A DNA stretch of 64,000 nt from Oscillospiraceae bacterium (GTDB lineage Bacteria; Bacillota; Clostridia; Oscillospirales; Ruminococcaceae), in contig JAAVIC010000012.1 of assembly GCA_014799385.1 (NCBI GenBank), forward strand, positions 45,477 to 109,476, written 5' to 3'. The translations under genes and the position numbers were made by a program. The stretch's first letter is position 1, and each line of letters starts with the position of its first letter. The notes beneath the pieces were generated by a model, which ran no database searches, was not told where the DNA came from, and saw only the letters and a program-made list of their open reading frames with translations. Shown here one piece after another: positions 32,833-41,431 of this stretch.

Positions 32833-34098
32833 TCAGATCTTCGCGAACGCGCCCTCAAGATCGGCGATAATATCCTCCACGTTCTCTAAACCTACCGAAA
32901 GTCTGATAAGTCCTCCGTCAATGCCCGCCGCTACTAACTGCTCATCGGTGAGCTGCCTGTGAGTCGCGCTCGCGGGGTGCAGAACGCAAGTTCTGATATC
33001 CGCAACGTGAACCTCGTTTGACGCGAGTTTCAAGCTGTCCATAAACTTCACTGCCGTGTTTCTGCCGCCCTTAATCGAAAACGAAATTACGCCGCTCGTG
33101 CCGTTCGGGAGATACTTCTTCGCCAACTCGTGACCCTTGCTTCCCTCCAGTGCGGGGTAGGTTACAAACTCGACCTTGCCCGTGTCTTTGATATACTTGG
33201 CGACTTTGAGAGCGTTTTCGCAATATTGTTTCATTCTCACAGGGAGAGTTTCAAGTCCCAGATTGAGCAAAAATGAAGAGTTCGCGGCGGGATAGCATCC
33301 GAAATCGCGCATAAGCTGCATTCTCGCCTTTACGATATACGGCGCGAAAGCGTATTTCTCGGTGTACACAATACCGTGATAGCTCTCGTCCGGTTCGGTC
33401 ATACATGGGAATTTTCCGTTTGTCCAGTCGAATTTCCCCGAATCCACTATTACGCCGCCCACCTGCACCGCGTGGCCGTCCATATATTTCGAGGTGGAGT
33501 GAATCACGATATCCGCGCCCCACTCTATCGGACGGCACAGAATCGGTGTTGCGAACGTGTTGTCCACAATAAGCGGAACTCCGTGAGCGTGAGCCGCTTT
33601 CGCCCACATTTCGATATCAAGCACCGTCAGCGCGGGATTCGCGAGAGTTTCGCCGAAAACAGCCTTGGTGTTAGGCTTGAATGCGGCGTTCAACTCCTCC
33701 TCGGAGCAGCCGTTGTCCACCCAGATACACTCGATACCCATTCTTTTCAGCGTGAATCCAAACAGGTTAATTGTACCGCCGTAGATGGACGAGCTTGCGA
33801 TAAAGCTGTCGCCCGCCTCGCAGATGTTCAGTATCGACAAAAGAGATGCCGCCTGTCCGCTTGACGTACACATAGCAGCCGCTCCGCCCTCAAGTGCCGC
33901 GATTTTCTTCTCCACGCAGTCGGTTGTCGGATTCTCAAATCTCGAATAAATCAAGCTCTTGGTAGGGTCGTCAAACACTGCCGCTACGTCGTCCGTGGAA
34001 TCGTACACATAAGTCGTGCTTTGAACTATCGGCATAACGCGCGGTTCGCCGTTCTTGGGGGTGTAGCCCTCGTGTAAGCATTTGGTTTCGATTTTCAT
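32833..34098 (-). CDS. metY: O-acetylhomoserine aminocarboxypropyltransferase
   Basis: PLP-dependent enzyme making homocysteine from O-acetylhomoserine and sulfide (direct sulfhydrylation). The 421-residue length and the N-terminal KCLHEGYTPKNGEPRVMPI block fit MetY rather than the shorter MetB/MetC; PLP lysine is in HSTSKYMDGH, and YSRFENPTTDCVEKKIAALEGG binds the cofactor phosphate. Ribosome site AAGGAGAAG. No SAM riboswitch or T-box is seen in the 65-base upstream gap. Confidence 0.9.
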   Translation of the reverse strand: MKIETKCLHEGYTPKNGEPRVMPIVQSTTYVYDSTDDVAAVFDDPTKSLIYSRFENPTTDCVEKKIAALEGGAAAMCTSSGQAASLLSILNICEAGDSFIASSSIYGGTINLFGFTLKRMGIECIWVDNGCSEEELNAAFKPNTKAVFGETLANPALTVLDIEMWAKAAHAHGVPLIVDNTFATPILCRPIEWGADIVIHSTSKYMDGHAVQVGGVIVDSGKFDWTNGKFPCMTEPDESYHGIVYTEKYAFAPYIVKARMQLMRDFGCYPAANSSFLLNLGLETLPVRMKQYCENALKVAKYIKDTGKVEFVTYPALEGSKGHELAKKYLPNGTSGVISFSIKGGRNTAVKFMDSLKLASNEVHVADIRTCVLHPASATHRQLTDEQLVAAGIDGGLIRLSVGLENVEDIIADLEGAFAKI

Positions 34099-34163
34099 TG
34101 TTCTCTTCTCCTTGAATTAAAAATAATTTCAAATATACGGCATTTGCCGCGCAAAACAGATAA

Positions 34164-34685
34164 TTATATCAAGTTTTGCCATTCTTCGCGTGTTATGGCA
34201 TAGGCATATGAAATACCCTTCTTTTCATCGGGATATTCCTTTAACTTCTTCATACCGTTCGCAGCGGCAGTGGAATATGAGCCAACATTTGTGTATTTCA
34301 TATAAGAATACAGGCAATTGTATTTCGTATTCCTAAAAGCCCAATCTCTGACCGCCCTTGCCGCTTCGCCCCCGAACCCTCTTCTCCAATATTTCTTATG
34401 AATATGGTAGCCAATCTCGGGAAGAAGTTCTCCGTCAATATTTTGTATTGTAAGACCGCAATCTCCTATAAATTCGCCTGTTTCCTTCAGTATAACAGCC
34501 CACAGTCCGAATCCGTATTCTTTATAGTTCTGAAGATTCCATTCAATCCAACCCTTGGTGCGTTCTTCATCAAACGGCTTGGGATAGTGCTGCATTGTTT
34601 CGGGGTCGGATAAAATCTCATATATTGCGTCAAAATCCCGCAGCGTATATTCCCTCAAAATCAATCTTTCCGTTTTGATTTTCAT
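34164..34685 (-). CDS. GNAT-family N-acetyltransferase (RimJ/RimL type)
   Basis: A 173-residue acetyltransferase of the RimJ/RimL subgroup: KIKTERLILREYTLRDFD at the start, the YHIHKKYWRRGFGGEAARAV acetyl-CoA loop, then NTKYNCLYSYMKYTNVGSYSTAAANGMKK. ATG at 34685 follows AGGTGAATAAA; a GTG three codons upstream is less likely. It follows hisC by one base. Substrate unknown; could be a ribosomal protein or an antibiotic. Confidence 0.85.
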   Translation of the reverse strand: MKIKTERLILREYTLRDFDAIYEILSDPETMQHYPKPFDEERTKGWIEWNLQNYKEYGFGLWAVILKETGEFIGDCGLTIQNIDGELLPEIGYHIHKKYWRRGFGGEAARAVRDWAFRNTKYNCLYSYMKYTNVGSYSTAAANGMKKLKEYPDEKKGISYAYAITREEWQNLI

Positions 34686-34686
34686 T

Positions 34687-35793
34687 TTATTCACCTATCC
34701 ACCCGCTGTTAAGCGCGTGTTCTCTTTTTCGCCATCTTTCTTCGTAAATCAAATCACGCAACGCGTCTATCAGCGCGTCCGTTTCCTCGTCCGTGCCGAT
34801 CGTTATCCGCAGATAATTGTCTATCCTCGGCTTGTTGAACCACCGCACATAGATGTCCTTATCCTTAAGATACCCGAATATCTCATGTGCGGGAATATCG
34901 GGGTGCGTGGCGAACACAAAGTTCGTCTGACTGTCGGGGAGCTTGAATCCAATCAAGCGCAGTTCCTTGGTGAGCCTGTCGCGTGTGGAAATCACCTTTT
35001 TCAGCGTGGCTTGGAAATACTCCTCGTCCTCAATGGACGCGATTCCCGCCGCCTGAGCAATGCTGTCCACGGGATAGCTGTTCATACTGTCCTTTGCCGC
35101 GTAAATCGCGGAAATGACCTCTGCGCCGCCCATCGCCCAACCGAGCCGCATTCCCGCCATAGAGCGCGACTTCGAGAACGTCCGCGTGATAACGAGGTTT
35201 TCGTAATCCTTTAGCAAAGGTAGCGCGGTCACGCCGCCGAAATCCACATATGCCTCGTCTATTATAACCACGGAATCGCGGTTATTTTCGAGTATCTCAC
35301 GAATGAAATCTAAACCGCGCCCGATTGAGGTCGGTGCGTTGGGATTCGCAATTACCACACCGCCGTTCGAACGCGCGTAATCGGCGGGATTAATATTGAA
35401 ATTCTCGTCAACAGGTATCGTTTCATACGGAATCCGCAGAATATCGCACCAAACAGTATTAAACGAGTAGGTTATATCGGGGAAGATAATAGGCTTATCG
35501 GAGTTGAAAAACGCGCGGAAACATAATGACAAAACATCGTCCGTTCCGTTTCCCGCGAACACGTTCTCGGGCTTTAAGCCCTCACGGTCGGCAATCGCTT
35601 TCACAAATTCGACAGCGTTCGCGCTTGGGTACTTTTTCAGCCGCGCCGCGTCAAACTCCCGAATTGCCGCCGCAACTTTCGGCGACGGCGGATACGGGTT
35701 TTCATTCGCGTTCAGCTTTATGAAATCCGTCTTGTTCGGCTGTTCTCCCGCGACATACGGCTCAATTTTAATCAGGTTATCTCTCCAATCCAC
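34687..35793 (-). CDS. hisC: Histidinol-phosphate aminotransferase
   Basis: PLP enzyme converting imidazole acetol phosphate to histidinol phosphate (histidine synthesis; may also serve Phe/Tyr). The 368-residue product has LNANENPYPPSPKV at the N-terminus, the FAGNGTDDVLSL loop and the PLP lysine in TRTFSKSRSMAGMRLGW. GTG at 35793 is chosen because GGAGGGGAATTAC precedes it and it gives the family start (VDWRDNLIKIEPY); a longer ATG frame would run through an upstream hairpin. Other his genes are not in the window. Confidence 0.92.
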   Translation of the reverse strand: MDWRDNLIKIEPYVAGEQPNKTDFIKLNANENPYPPSPKVAAAIREFDAARLKKYPSANAVEFVKAIADREGLKPENVFAGNGTDDVLSLCFRAFFNSDKPIIFPDITYSFNTVWCDILRIPYETIPVDENFNINPADYARSNGGVVIANPNAPTSIGRGLDFIREILENNRDSVVIIDEAYVDFGGVTALPLLKDYENLVITRTFSKSRSMAGMRLGWAMGGAEVISAIYAAKDSMNSYPVDSIAQAAGIASIEDEEYFQATLKKVISTRDRLTKELRLIGFKLPDSQTNFVFATHPDIPAHEIFGYLKDKDIYVRWFNKPRIDNYLRITIGTDEETDALIDALRDLIYEERWRKREHALNSGWIGE

Positions 35794-35814
35794 GTAATTC
35801 CCCTCCACAAAATA

Positions 35815-35860
35815 ATGGACAACGGACTCTAGGGAGAATCCCTGATTATCCATTGTCCAT
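35815..35860. repeat. Inverted repeat before hisC
   Basis: Arms ATGGACAA / TTGTCCAT (perfect 8) around an inner GGGA-GAA-TCCC hairpin, between the gene at 35877 and hisC. Could be a small dispersed repeat or a weak terminator. Confidence 0.45.
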
Positions 35861-35876
35861 CACGAATTTCAATTAA

Positions 35877-36272
35877 TTACAGTTCCTCGGAATCGTCATC
35901 GTCCATTACGAACTCCAGACGCTTTCCGCAATTCGGGCACTCCATACCGCCGCGATTCGCTTGCTCGTAATCAAAACGAATCGAGTTTCCGCAGTTTGGG
36001 CAGACGGTTTCGTACATACTGTCGATTTCGTCATCGAAATCATCATAGTCATCATAATCGTCTTCATCGCCGTAAAGATCGTCCTCGATATCCGCAACGC
36101 TCTCCTCAAGGTCGGTCATCACGGAAGCCACATCGTCAAGCTCCTCGTCAACCTCGTGAAGATTCTCTGCGATATCCGCCAGAACCTCCAGAATGCCGTT
36201 TACAATCTTATCCTCGGTGTTAAGCCCCTCGGCAAGCCCCTTCAAATAAGATACCTTTTCACCAATAGTCAT
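35877..36272 (-). CDS. CD1247-type N-terminal domain protein with zinc ribbon
   Basis: A 131-residue acidic protein of the clostridial CD1247 family: MTIGEKVSYLKGLAEGLN start, a long helical/coiled-coil acidic middle (LADIAENLHEVDEELDDVAS, then an Asp/Tyr-rich run) and a C-terminal Cys4 zinc ribbon (CPNCGNSIRF ... MECPNCGKRLEF). Role unknown; widespread near efp and aroQ in Clostridia. Ribosome site AGGAG lies directly beside a cruciform repeat copy (36293). Confidence 0.82.
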   Translation of the reverse strand: MTIGEKVSYLKGLAEGLNTEDKIVNGILEVLADIAENLHEVDEELDDVASVMTDLEESVADIEDDLYGDEDDYDDYDDFDDEIDSMYETVCPNCGNSIRFDYEQANRGGMECPNCGKRLEFVMDDDDSEEL

Positions 36273-36292
36273 CTTAAACTCCTATCTTGATA

Positions 36293-36391
36293 GCAAATTC
36301 AGCACCGCACGGACAAGCTGTGCTTGTCCGTGCTAGCCTCGCCGTAAAAGCTCCGCTGCGCTGCGCTTTTACGGCGGCTTGCTGAATTTGC
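36293..36391. repeat. Cruciform intergenic repeat, copy 3
   Basis: Perfect outer arms GCAAATTCAGC (36293-36303) and GCTGAATTTGC (36381-36391); inside, GCACGGACAAG hairpin (36307-36333) and GCCGTAAAAG hairpin (36341-36375), both perfect. Directly 5' of the CD1247-like gene's ribosome site. Confidence 0.9.
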
Positions 36392-36485
36392 ATTAGTCAC
36401 CGATTTGTTGTTGCTAGTTATAACGCGCCGCTTGCGTTTTGAATTTGCACTAATCACCGAACACTTGTTTCGGGTTATTACGCGC
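36392..36485. repeat. Partial repeat unit next to copy 3
   Basis: A right-end fragment GTTTTGAATTTGC (36436-36448) followed by ACTAATCACC and a GTTATAACGCGC-type stretch that also follows copies 3 and 4. It suggests nested insertion or decay of a second copy. Confidence 0.6.
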
Positions 36486-36502
36486 TAAACCCACGCACCT
36501 TA

Positions 36503-36856
36503 TCAAAACTTAACATCGGTGTATTGCTCAACATTTTGTACATTCGAGGTTTCGTAAAACTCGCGGAAAATCTCCACGCACTCCTCCTCGGAAAGCCCGG
36601 TCTTTTCAACGAGTTTGATTCCGCCCTCAACCTCAACACCAAGCTGAACGATAATTCCGTCATCGTGATACCGTGACTGAACGTACCGCACATCGTGAGA
36701 AATATTCGCGAGAGTAAGAACCACAAACTCGTCCTCATACTCAAACATCTCATTGATGCCGTCCATGACATCATTCCAACTGTTCGCGGGACGTTCGCCG
36801 TCCTGAGTTTCGACAGTATTACCCTTCATATTTTGAAAAGTGTTCTTAAAAAGCAT
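36503..36856 (-). CDS. Hypothetical protein
   Basis: A 117-residue acidic soluble protein, no family recognised; contains NSWNDVMDGINEMFEYEDEF and a predicted alpha/beta pattern ending in SNVQNVEQYTDVKF. It starts 10 bases after the efp stop with ribosome site AAGGAGATTTAT, so it is in the efp transcript. Its composition resembles small immunity-like proteins, without further support. Confidence 0.65.
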   Translation of the reverse strand: MLFKNTFQNMKGNTVETQDGERPANSWNDVMDGINEMFEYEDEFVVLTLANISHDVRYVQSRYHDDGIIVQLGVEVEGGIKLVEKTGLSEEECVEIFREFYETSNVQNVEQYTDVKF

Positions 36857-36866
36857 ATAAATCTCC

Positions 36867-37427
36867 TTACTTCACGCGCTCCATATACTCGCCTGTGCGT
36901 GTGTCGATACGGATAATCTCACCCTCATTGATGAACAGCGGAACACGAATTTCCGCGCCCGTTTCAAGAGTTGCAGGCTTAGTCGCGTTGGTAGCCGTAT
37001 TTCCCGCAAAACCGGGATCGGTCTGAGTGATCTGAAGCTCAACGAAGTTCGGCGGCTCAACACCGAATACCTTGCCCTTATATGACAGAATCTTGCAGAT
37101 CATATTCTCCTTGACGAACTTGAAGTTGTCGCCAACGTCCTTAACGTTTACGGGAACATCCTCATAGGTTTCCTGATCCATAAAGTGGTACAAATCGCCG
37201 TCGGCGTAAGTGTACTCCATATCCTTTCTCTCGACAAACGCAGTCGGGAACTTTGCGGACGGGTTGTATGTCTTTTCAACCACCGAGCCTGTAATCACGT
37301 TCTTAACCTTAGTGCGGACAAATGCCGCGCCCTTACCCGGCTTAACGTGCTGGAACTCGATAATCTGCATTACGTTTCCGTCTTCCTCAAATGTCATACC
37401 GTTTCTGAAATCTCCCGCTGTAATCAT
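36867..37427 (-). CDS. efp: Translation elongation factor P
   Basis: Relieves ribosome stalling at polyproline. The 186-residue product begins [20 protein letters not shown], has the tip lysine Lys32 in [10 protein letters not shown] (site of modification in many bacteria) and the three-barrel layout ending in [14 protein letters not shown]. Promoter at 37494-37522 and ribosome site TGGAGG. Upstream gene is the M24 homologue, as in B. subtilis (yqhT-efp). Confidence 0.96.
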   Translation of the reverse strand: MITAGDFRNGMTFEEDGNVMQIIEFQHVKPGKGAAFVRTKVKNVITGSVVEKTYNPSAKFPTAFVERKDMEYTYADGDLYHFMDQETYEDVPVNVKDVGDNFKFVKENMICKILSYKGKVFGVEPPNFVELQITQTDPGFAGNTATNATKPATLETGAEIRVPLFINEGEIIRIDTRTGEYMERVK

Positions 37428-37493
37428 AGCGAACCTCCATAGTTTTAATTAACATAAATTCCCAATTTTTCGGGAACATAATTCTCATTATAT

Positions 37494-37522
37494 ATTGTAC
37501 CAAATTATTAAGGATTTTTCAA
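37494..37522 (-). promoter_or_regulatory. Sigma-A promoter of efp
   Basis: TTGAAA - 17 bases - TACAAT on the minus strand, followed by the efp ribosome site. Confidence 0.6.
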
Positions 37523-37579
37523 CCCCTTTTTGAAATTTTTTTGAAATTTTTTACCAAACCGATCAAAAAGGAGTTATGC

Positions 37580-38644
37580 TCAGATATGCACCAGATTTCT
37601 TGAGGCAACGGTTAAATCCACGCAGCCGTCCGCCGTAACCACCGCCATATCTCCAATCAGCACGCCGAACCGCTCCGGAATACTCACTCCAACGTGCACT
37701 GCAAGCGCGGTCTTTGCTTTCAGCATTGCAGTGCTGTTCTGCCCGAGAAACGGCGGCTCGGAGGGTTCCAACCCTATACCCTCGGCAAAGCCCACGGAGC
37801 AATATTGATCCACGCCCCATGCGTTCAGTGTTGCGAGGGCTACGCTGTCCGCGACCTTTCCGCCTATCCCCGCGCGCAAGGTCTTAAGACCGTCCGCGAT
37901 GGCGCAGGTTACCGCATTGTAGGCATTATCGCGGCGCGGATTTATCTCCCCGACAGCAACCGTTCGGCTCATTCTCGCGCAATATCCGCCATACTTCGCG
38001 CCAAAATCCAGAATCAGGAAATCCCCGTCACGGATTTGCCGCTCGGACGGCAGCGCCGCGAAATCCGCGGTGTTCTCTCCGGACAGCACTCTCACGGGAA
38101 ATCCCGCCTCGTCCGCGCCGAAATCCGCCAAATAGAAACTCAACAGCGACGCAATCTGCCGCTCGGACATTCCTCGCCGAACCGTCCCAAGCAGCTTCTC
38201 ATATGCCTTGTCGCAGATTTTCTGAGCTGTTGCCACCGCCGCCAGTTCCTCATCTGTCTTGACGGAACGCAGCGACAACAGCGCGTGCGTGAGCTTCGCT
38301 GTGGTGTCCATCTCGGCATAGTGGAGCTGCTCCTTATACACGTTAAAATCAGCAACGGAGAGCTTGTCCGATTCCACATAAATCGTCTTTACGGAGTACT
38401 TTACCAGGAAATCCAAAAGTAGCTGACCGCTTTCCAGTACGCGCACACCGAATCCGGCGGAGAGCTTTGCGGTTCGTTCATAGTCCCTCTCGGTAACAAA
38501 CAAAACGCTCTCCTCTTTGGAAATCAACATAAATCCATCGCCGACAGAAAATCCGCACAAATATCTGAGCGACACCGCCGAGGTGATCAGCGCTGCGGAG
38601 TTCTCATCGGGAATCCGCGCTGCAAGCTGCTTTACACGGCTCAT
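37580..38644 (-). CDS. M24 (Xaa-Pro aminopeptidase) family protein lacking metal ligands
   Basis: A 354-residue protein with the creatinase N-terminal domain (about residues 1-125) and a pita-bread M24 domain (130-350). Four of the five metal-binding residues are gone: Asp213 (LDFGA) remains, but the second Asp is Arg224 (CARMSRT), the His of GHGIG is Glu288 (AEGIGLE), and the two Glu are His317 and Gly331. The substrate His (PH) is also missing. The fold is clearly that of YqhT/PepP, and its place between aroQ and efp is the normal place of that gene, so an orthologue seems to have lost catalysis. Overlaps aroQ stop as ATGA. Confidence 0.85.
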   Translation of the reverse strand: MSRVKQLAARIPDENSAALITSAVSLRYLCGFSVGDGFMLISKEESVLFVTERDYERTAKLSAGFGVRVLESGQLLLDFLVKYSVKTIYVESDKLSVADFNVYKEQLHYAEMDTTAKLTHALLSLRSVKTDEELAAVATAQKICDKAYEKLLGTVRRGMSERQIASLLSFYLADFGADEAGFPVRVLSGENTADFAALPSERQIRDGDFLILDFGAKYGGYCARMSRTVAVGEINPRRDNAYNAVTCAIADGLKTLRAGIGGKVADSVALATLNAWGVDQYCSVGFAEGIGLEPSEPPFLGQNSTAMLKAKTALAVHVGVSIPERFGVLIGDMAVVTADGCVDLTVASRNLVHI

Positions 38645-39081
38645 TGATTATCACCGAGCATATAAATCAGCGCGTTCGCCGCCAACAGATAGACGTGCTT
38701 GCCGAAGCCCGCGATCGTTCCCGCGCAGACCGGCGCAATCACGCTGTTCTTGCGAAATTCGTCACGGCTGTTTACATTGCTTAAATGTACCTCTACCACG
38801 GGGATTTTAATCGCCGCGATTGCGTCACGAATCGCGTAGCTGTAATGCGTGTACGCTCCCGCGTTGAGAATCACGCCGTCATATTTAAGGCGCGCGCTGT
38901 GCAGACGGTCGATAATCCCGCCCTCGGAGTTACTTTGGAAAAACGAAATATCCAACCCCATACTCTTCATTGTTCCGAGCAGCTCATCATTGATTGACTG
39001 GAGCGAATCATCGCCGTAAACGTCAGGCTCGCGCTCCCCCAAAAGATTCAAATTCGGACCGTTAATAACCAAAAATTTCAT
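38641..39081 (-). CDS. aroQ: 3-dehydroquinate dehydratase, type II
   Basis: Third shikimate step, dodecameric. The 146-residue product has NGPNLNLLGEREPDVYG (catalytic Tyr), FFQSNSEGGIIDRLH, NAGAYTHYSYAIRDA and EVHLSN (catalytic His). Length is typical. It is translated together with the M24 gene (4-base overlap) and sits behind a cruciform repeat. Confidence 0.95.
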   Translation of the reverse strand: MKFLVINGPNLNLLGEREPDVYGDDSLQSINDELLGTMKSMGLDISFFQSNSEGGIIDRLHSARLKYDGVILNAGAYTHYSYAIRDAIAAIKIPVVEVHLSNVNSRDEFRKNSVIAPVCAGTIAGFGKHVYLLAANALIYMLGDNQ

Positions 39082-39102
39082 TCCATACTCCTTATTTTAA
39101 TA

Positions 39103-39181
39103 GCAAATTCAAAACCGTGCGCGCTGAGCGTCACCTCACACCGCTTCGCGGTGCTCGGCAACGCTCGCGTTTTGAATTTGC
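39103..39181. repeat. Cruciform intergenic repeat, copy 4
   Basis: Perfect 13-base outer arms GCAAATTCAAAAC (39103-39115) and GTTTTGAATTTGC (39169-39181); inner CACCGC-TTC-GCGGTG hairpin. Directly 5' of the aroQ ribosome site. The ACTAATCACC...GTTATAACGCGCC tail (39182-39219) is shared with copy 3. Confidence 0.9.
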
Positions 39182-39276
39182 ACTAATCACCAATAACCTG
39201 TCGTGAGTTATAACGCGCCTTACCTGCGCTGTTATTGCCTTGATCGGAATTAAAACATGCTGAATTTACGCGCCGC

Positions 39277-40116
39277 TTACAAACTCTCATAATATTTCTT
39301 CATCGCCGCAGCGTCCTCCGCCTGAGTTCCATCGGATTCGCAGATTACTGACGGCGACAGATTCCGCGCGTGGATTTCCTCCATCAGCGGCTCAAACTGC
39401 GGTCCGAATTGCTCGTCCGCGAAGGTCAGGTGCTTTTTCTCGCCGCCCTTTGTGTATTCGATCTTGCTGAAGTGGATATGCATATTCGACAATCTCTCGT
39501 GCCCCAGCTCGTTCTCAATCAAATCCAGCATCTTTGCGTAATCCTCGCGGGATTTGATCTCGCCGAGAGTACGCGCGTTCAGATGCCCGAAATCCACGGT
39601 AGGCAAAAAACGCTCGTCGACCTTGCACAGCTCAAGAACCTCCTCAAGAGTGCCCAACTGGTTTATCTTGCCCATCGTTTCGGGACAGATGATTATCTCG
39701 GACAAGCCGTTCTCGTCCAAAGCCGCCTGAGCACTTTTCAGAGTTCCGCTTGCCAGATACAATGCCTCGGCGCGCGTCATTTTGGAGCATGAGCCGCTGT
39801 GAACCACGATTTTCCGCGCACCCACGGACTTCGCCGCCCGCGCGGACTCGAGGATATAATTCACGCTGTTTTGCCGCTTTTCCTCCTCCACCGAGGACAA
39901 CGAAATAAAATACGGTGCGTGTAATGTGACGTATATTCCGTTTTCGGCGGCAATTCGCGGAAGCTCGTTTACGGTAGATTCGCTGATTCTCACGCCGCGT
40001 CCGCACTCGATTTCATAACCGTTCAGTCCCAACTCCGCGAGATAAGACGGCAAATCCGCAGGGAACTTGCGTTTTCCCCAACTAAGCGAATTTCCGCCCG
40101 GTCCGAATGTAATCAT
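39277..40116 (-). CDS. AP endonuclease 2/xylose isomerase-like TIM barrel protein
   Basis: A 279-residue TIM barrel of the endonuclease IV/sugar isomerase superfamily. Metal-site signatures are visible: LHAPYFISLSS, IVVHSGS, PETMGK, TVDFGHLNARTLG, MHIHFSK and ICESDG. The DFGH and HIHFS segments place it nearest to endonuclease-IV-like proteins, which cut at abasic sites, but the full Nfo set is not proven. Ribosome site TGGAGTTG. Follows yqeG by four bases. Confidence 0.8.
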   Translation of the reverse strand: MITFGPGGNSLSWGKRKFPADLPSYLAELGLNGYEIECGRGVRISESTVNELPRIAAENGIYVTLHAPYFISLSSVEEEKRQNSVNYILESARAAKSVGARKIVVHSGSCSKMTRAEALYLASGTLKSAQAALDENGLSEIIICPETMGKINQLGTLEEVLELCKVDERFLPTVDFGHLNARTLGEIKSREDYAKMLDLIENELGHERLSNMHIHFSKIEYTKGGEKKHLTFADEQFGPQFEPLMEEIHARNLSPSVICESDGTQAEDAAAMKKYYESL

Positions 40117-40120
40117 TTGA

Positions 40121-40621
40121 TTATTTCAACTCCAAATCATCATAATTCCTATGGAACACAAGGCTCTCGACCCGCCGTTTCAAGCGGAATGTCCATGTGT
40201 TCTCCAGGTGAAACGGTTCCACAAGCACTGTCCGAATCCCGGCGAGGTTTCCTGCCATTACGTCCGTGAAAATCTGGTCGCCGACCACCAACGTTTCGGA
40301 TTTTTTTACACCCATCGCTTTGATAGCGCAGTTTACACCGAATGTCAGCGGTTTTGCGCCGTTCGCGGTGAACTCCAGTCCCAACATTTCAGCCAGCGGA
40401 GTCACGCGCTTGTTCGTATTGTTGGACACCACGCGCATTTTGATTCCCAAGGCGCGCATTTTATCCAACCATTCGGGAATCCCCTCCTCGGCGGCGGGAT
40501 TTCCGTGCATTGCCAAGGTATTGTCCATATCGAGCACCAACGCGCGGACGCGGTTTCTCCGAAGAAAATCCTCATCGATCGCCAACACGCTCGGCAGCCA
40601 GAAGGTAGGTTTGAAAAGCAT
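40121..40621 (-). CDS. yqeG: YqeG-family HAD IIIA phosphatase
   Basis: A 166-residue HAD subfamily IIIA protein: motif I ALVLDMDNTLA, SNNTNKR (motif II) and GDQIFTDVMAGN (motif IV). YqeG genes belong to the B. subtilis yqeG-yqeH-aroE-yhbY-nadD run, and here yhbY and nadD lie 2 kb upstream. ATG at 40621 follows GGAGATTTGTG. Substrate is unknown in most species; a phosphatidylglycerophosphate phosphatase role has been reported for relatives. Confidence 0.88.
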   Translation of the reverse strand: MLFKPTFWLPSVLAIDEDFLRRNRVRALVLDMDNTLAMHGNPAAEEGIPEWLDKMRALGIKMRVVSNNTNKRVTPLAEMLGLEFTANGAKPLTFGVNCAIKAMGVKKSETLVVGDQIFTDVMAGNLAGIRTVLVEPFHLENTWTFRLKRRVESLVFHRNYDDLELK

Positions 40622-40648
40622 CACAAATCCATCTCCATAAATCAATTA

Positions 40649-40670
40649 AAGCGGACAAAAATGTCCGCTT
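40649..40670 (-). terminator. Terminator of rpsU
   Basis: AAGCGGACA / TGTCCGCTT hairpin with AAAA loop, with a modest T-rich tail (TTTAATT) on the minus strand. Confidence 0.6.
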
Positions 40671-40750
40671 CAATCGTTGTTCTGTTTACAGCACAGATAC
40701 ATATCTTCCTCAAAGACAACCTCACCTAAGACATTGCCTCGAGAACGATA

Positions 40751-40924
40751 TTAATACTTGCGCTTGCGAGCAGCTTCGGACTTCTTTTTACGTTTTACCG
40801 AAGGCTTTTCGTAATGCTCTCTTTTACGAACTTCAGCAAGAACGCCGTCCCTTGCACATGAACGCTTGAAACGCTTGAGAGCGGTATCAAGAGATTCATT
40901 TTTACCAAGACGAATTTCTGCCAT
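40751..40924 (-). CDS. rpsU: 30S ribosomal protein S21
   Basis: A 57-residue basic protein: starts [19 protein letters not shown], has [18 protein letters not shown], ends with a [14 protein letters not shown] tail. It fits the normal S21 length and composition. Ribosome site GGGAGGG; own consensus promoter at 40982-41010 and a terminator after it. Confidence 0.95.
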   Translation of the reverse strand: MAEIRLGKNESLDTALKRFKRSCARDGVLAEVRKREHYEKPSVKRKKKSEAARKRKY

Positions 40925-40981
40925 CTATATTTCCCTCCCTTTGCCAATTGGCACAGGCTTTATACATACGAGTATATTCAC

Positions 40982-41010
40982 ATTATACACCGTATCTTCC
41001 CATTTGTCAA
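40982..41010 (-). promoter_or_regulatory. Sigma-A promoter of rpsU
   Basis: Perfect TTGACA - 17 bases - TATAAT on the minus strand. Confidence 0.85.
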
Positions 41011-41065
41011 GCGTTTATTCGGGATTTCTCAAAAGTTTGGTGATTATTACCAAAAAACATTCAAC

Positions 41066-41431
41066 TCAATCGGTAATAATCCCCGAAATATCTACCGATT
41101 CGCCGTCCGCCCACAGGTGTTCGAGCTTGTAAAACTCGCGCGACTCGTTAATAAACACGTGCACGATAATATCCACATAGTCAAGCACGATCCAATCGGC
41201 GCTCTGAATGCCCTCTACGCTCTTCGGGCGGATACCTTTCTGTTCAAGCTGATATTCCACCTCGTTCGCCAACGCTTTTACCTGTGTGGTGCTGGACGCT
41301 CCGGCGATAACGAAATAATTCGCGAGAATAGTCAAATCCTCGACCTTGATTGCCCTGATATTCTCGGCTTTTTTGGAATCCAGCGCCTTTACGGCGATTT
41401 CCAGTTCTTCTCTATCGGTTAATTTTGTCAT
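41066..41431 (-). CDS. rsfS: Ribosome silencing factor RsfS
   Basis: Binds L14 and blocks subunit joining in starvation. The 121-residue product shows the DUF143/RsfS core: AVKALDSKKAENI, VIAGASSTTQVKALANEVEY and GIQSADWIVLDYVDIIVHVF. It overlaps yqeK by 4 bases (ATGA), as in B. subtilis. Confidence 0.94.
   Translation of the reverse strand: MTKLTDREELEIAVKALDSKKAENIRAIKVEDLTILANYFVIAGASSTTQVKALANEVEYQLEQKGIRPKSVEGIQSADWIVLDYVDIIVHVFINESREFYKLEHLWADGESVDISGIITD

Noticed and set aside
34099..34163. SAM riboswitch or T-box before metY
   Set aside because: The gap is only 65 bases and shows no conserved core of either element.
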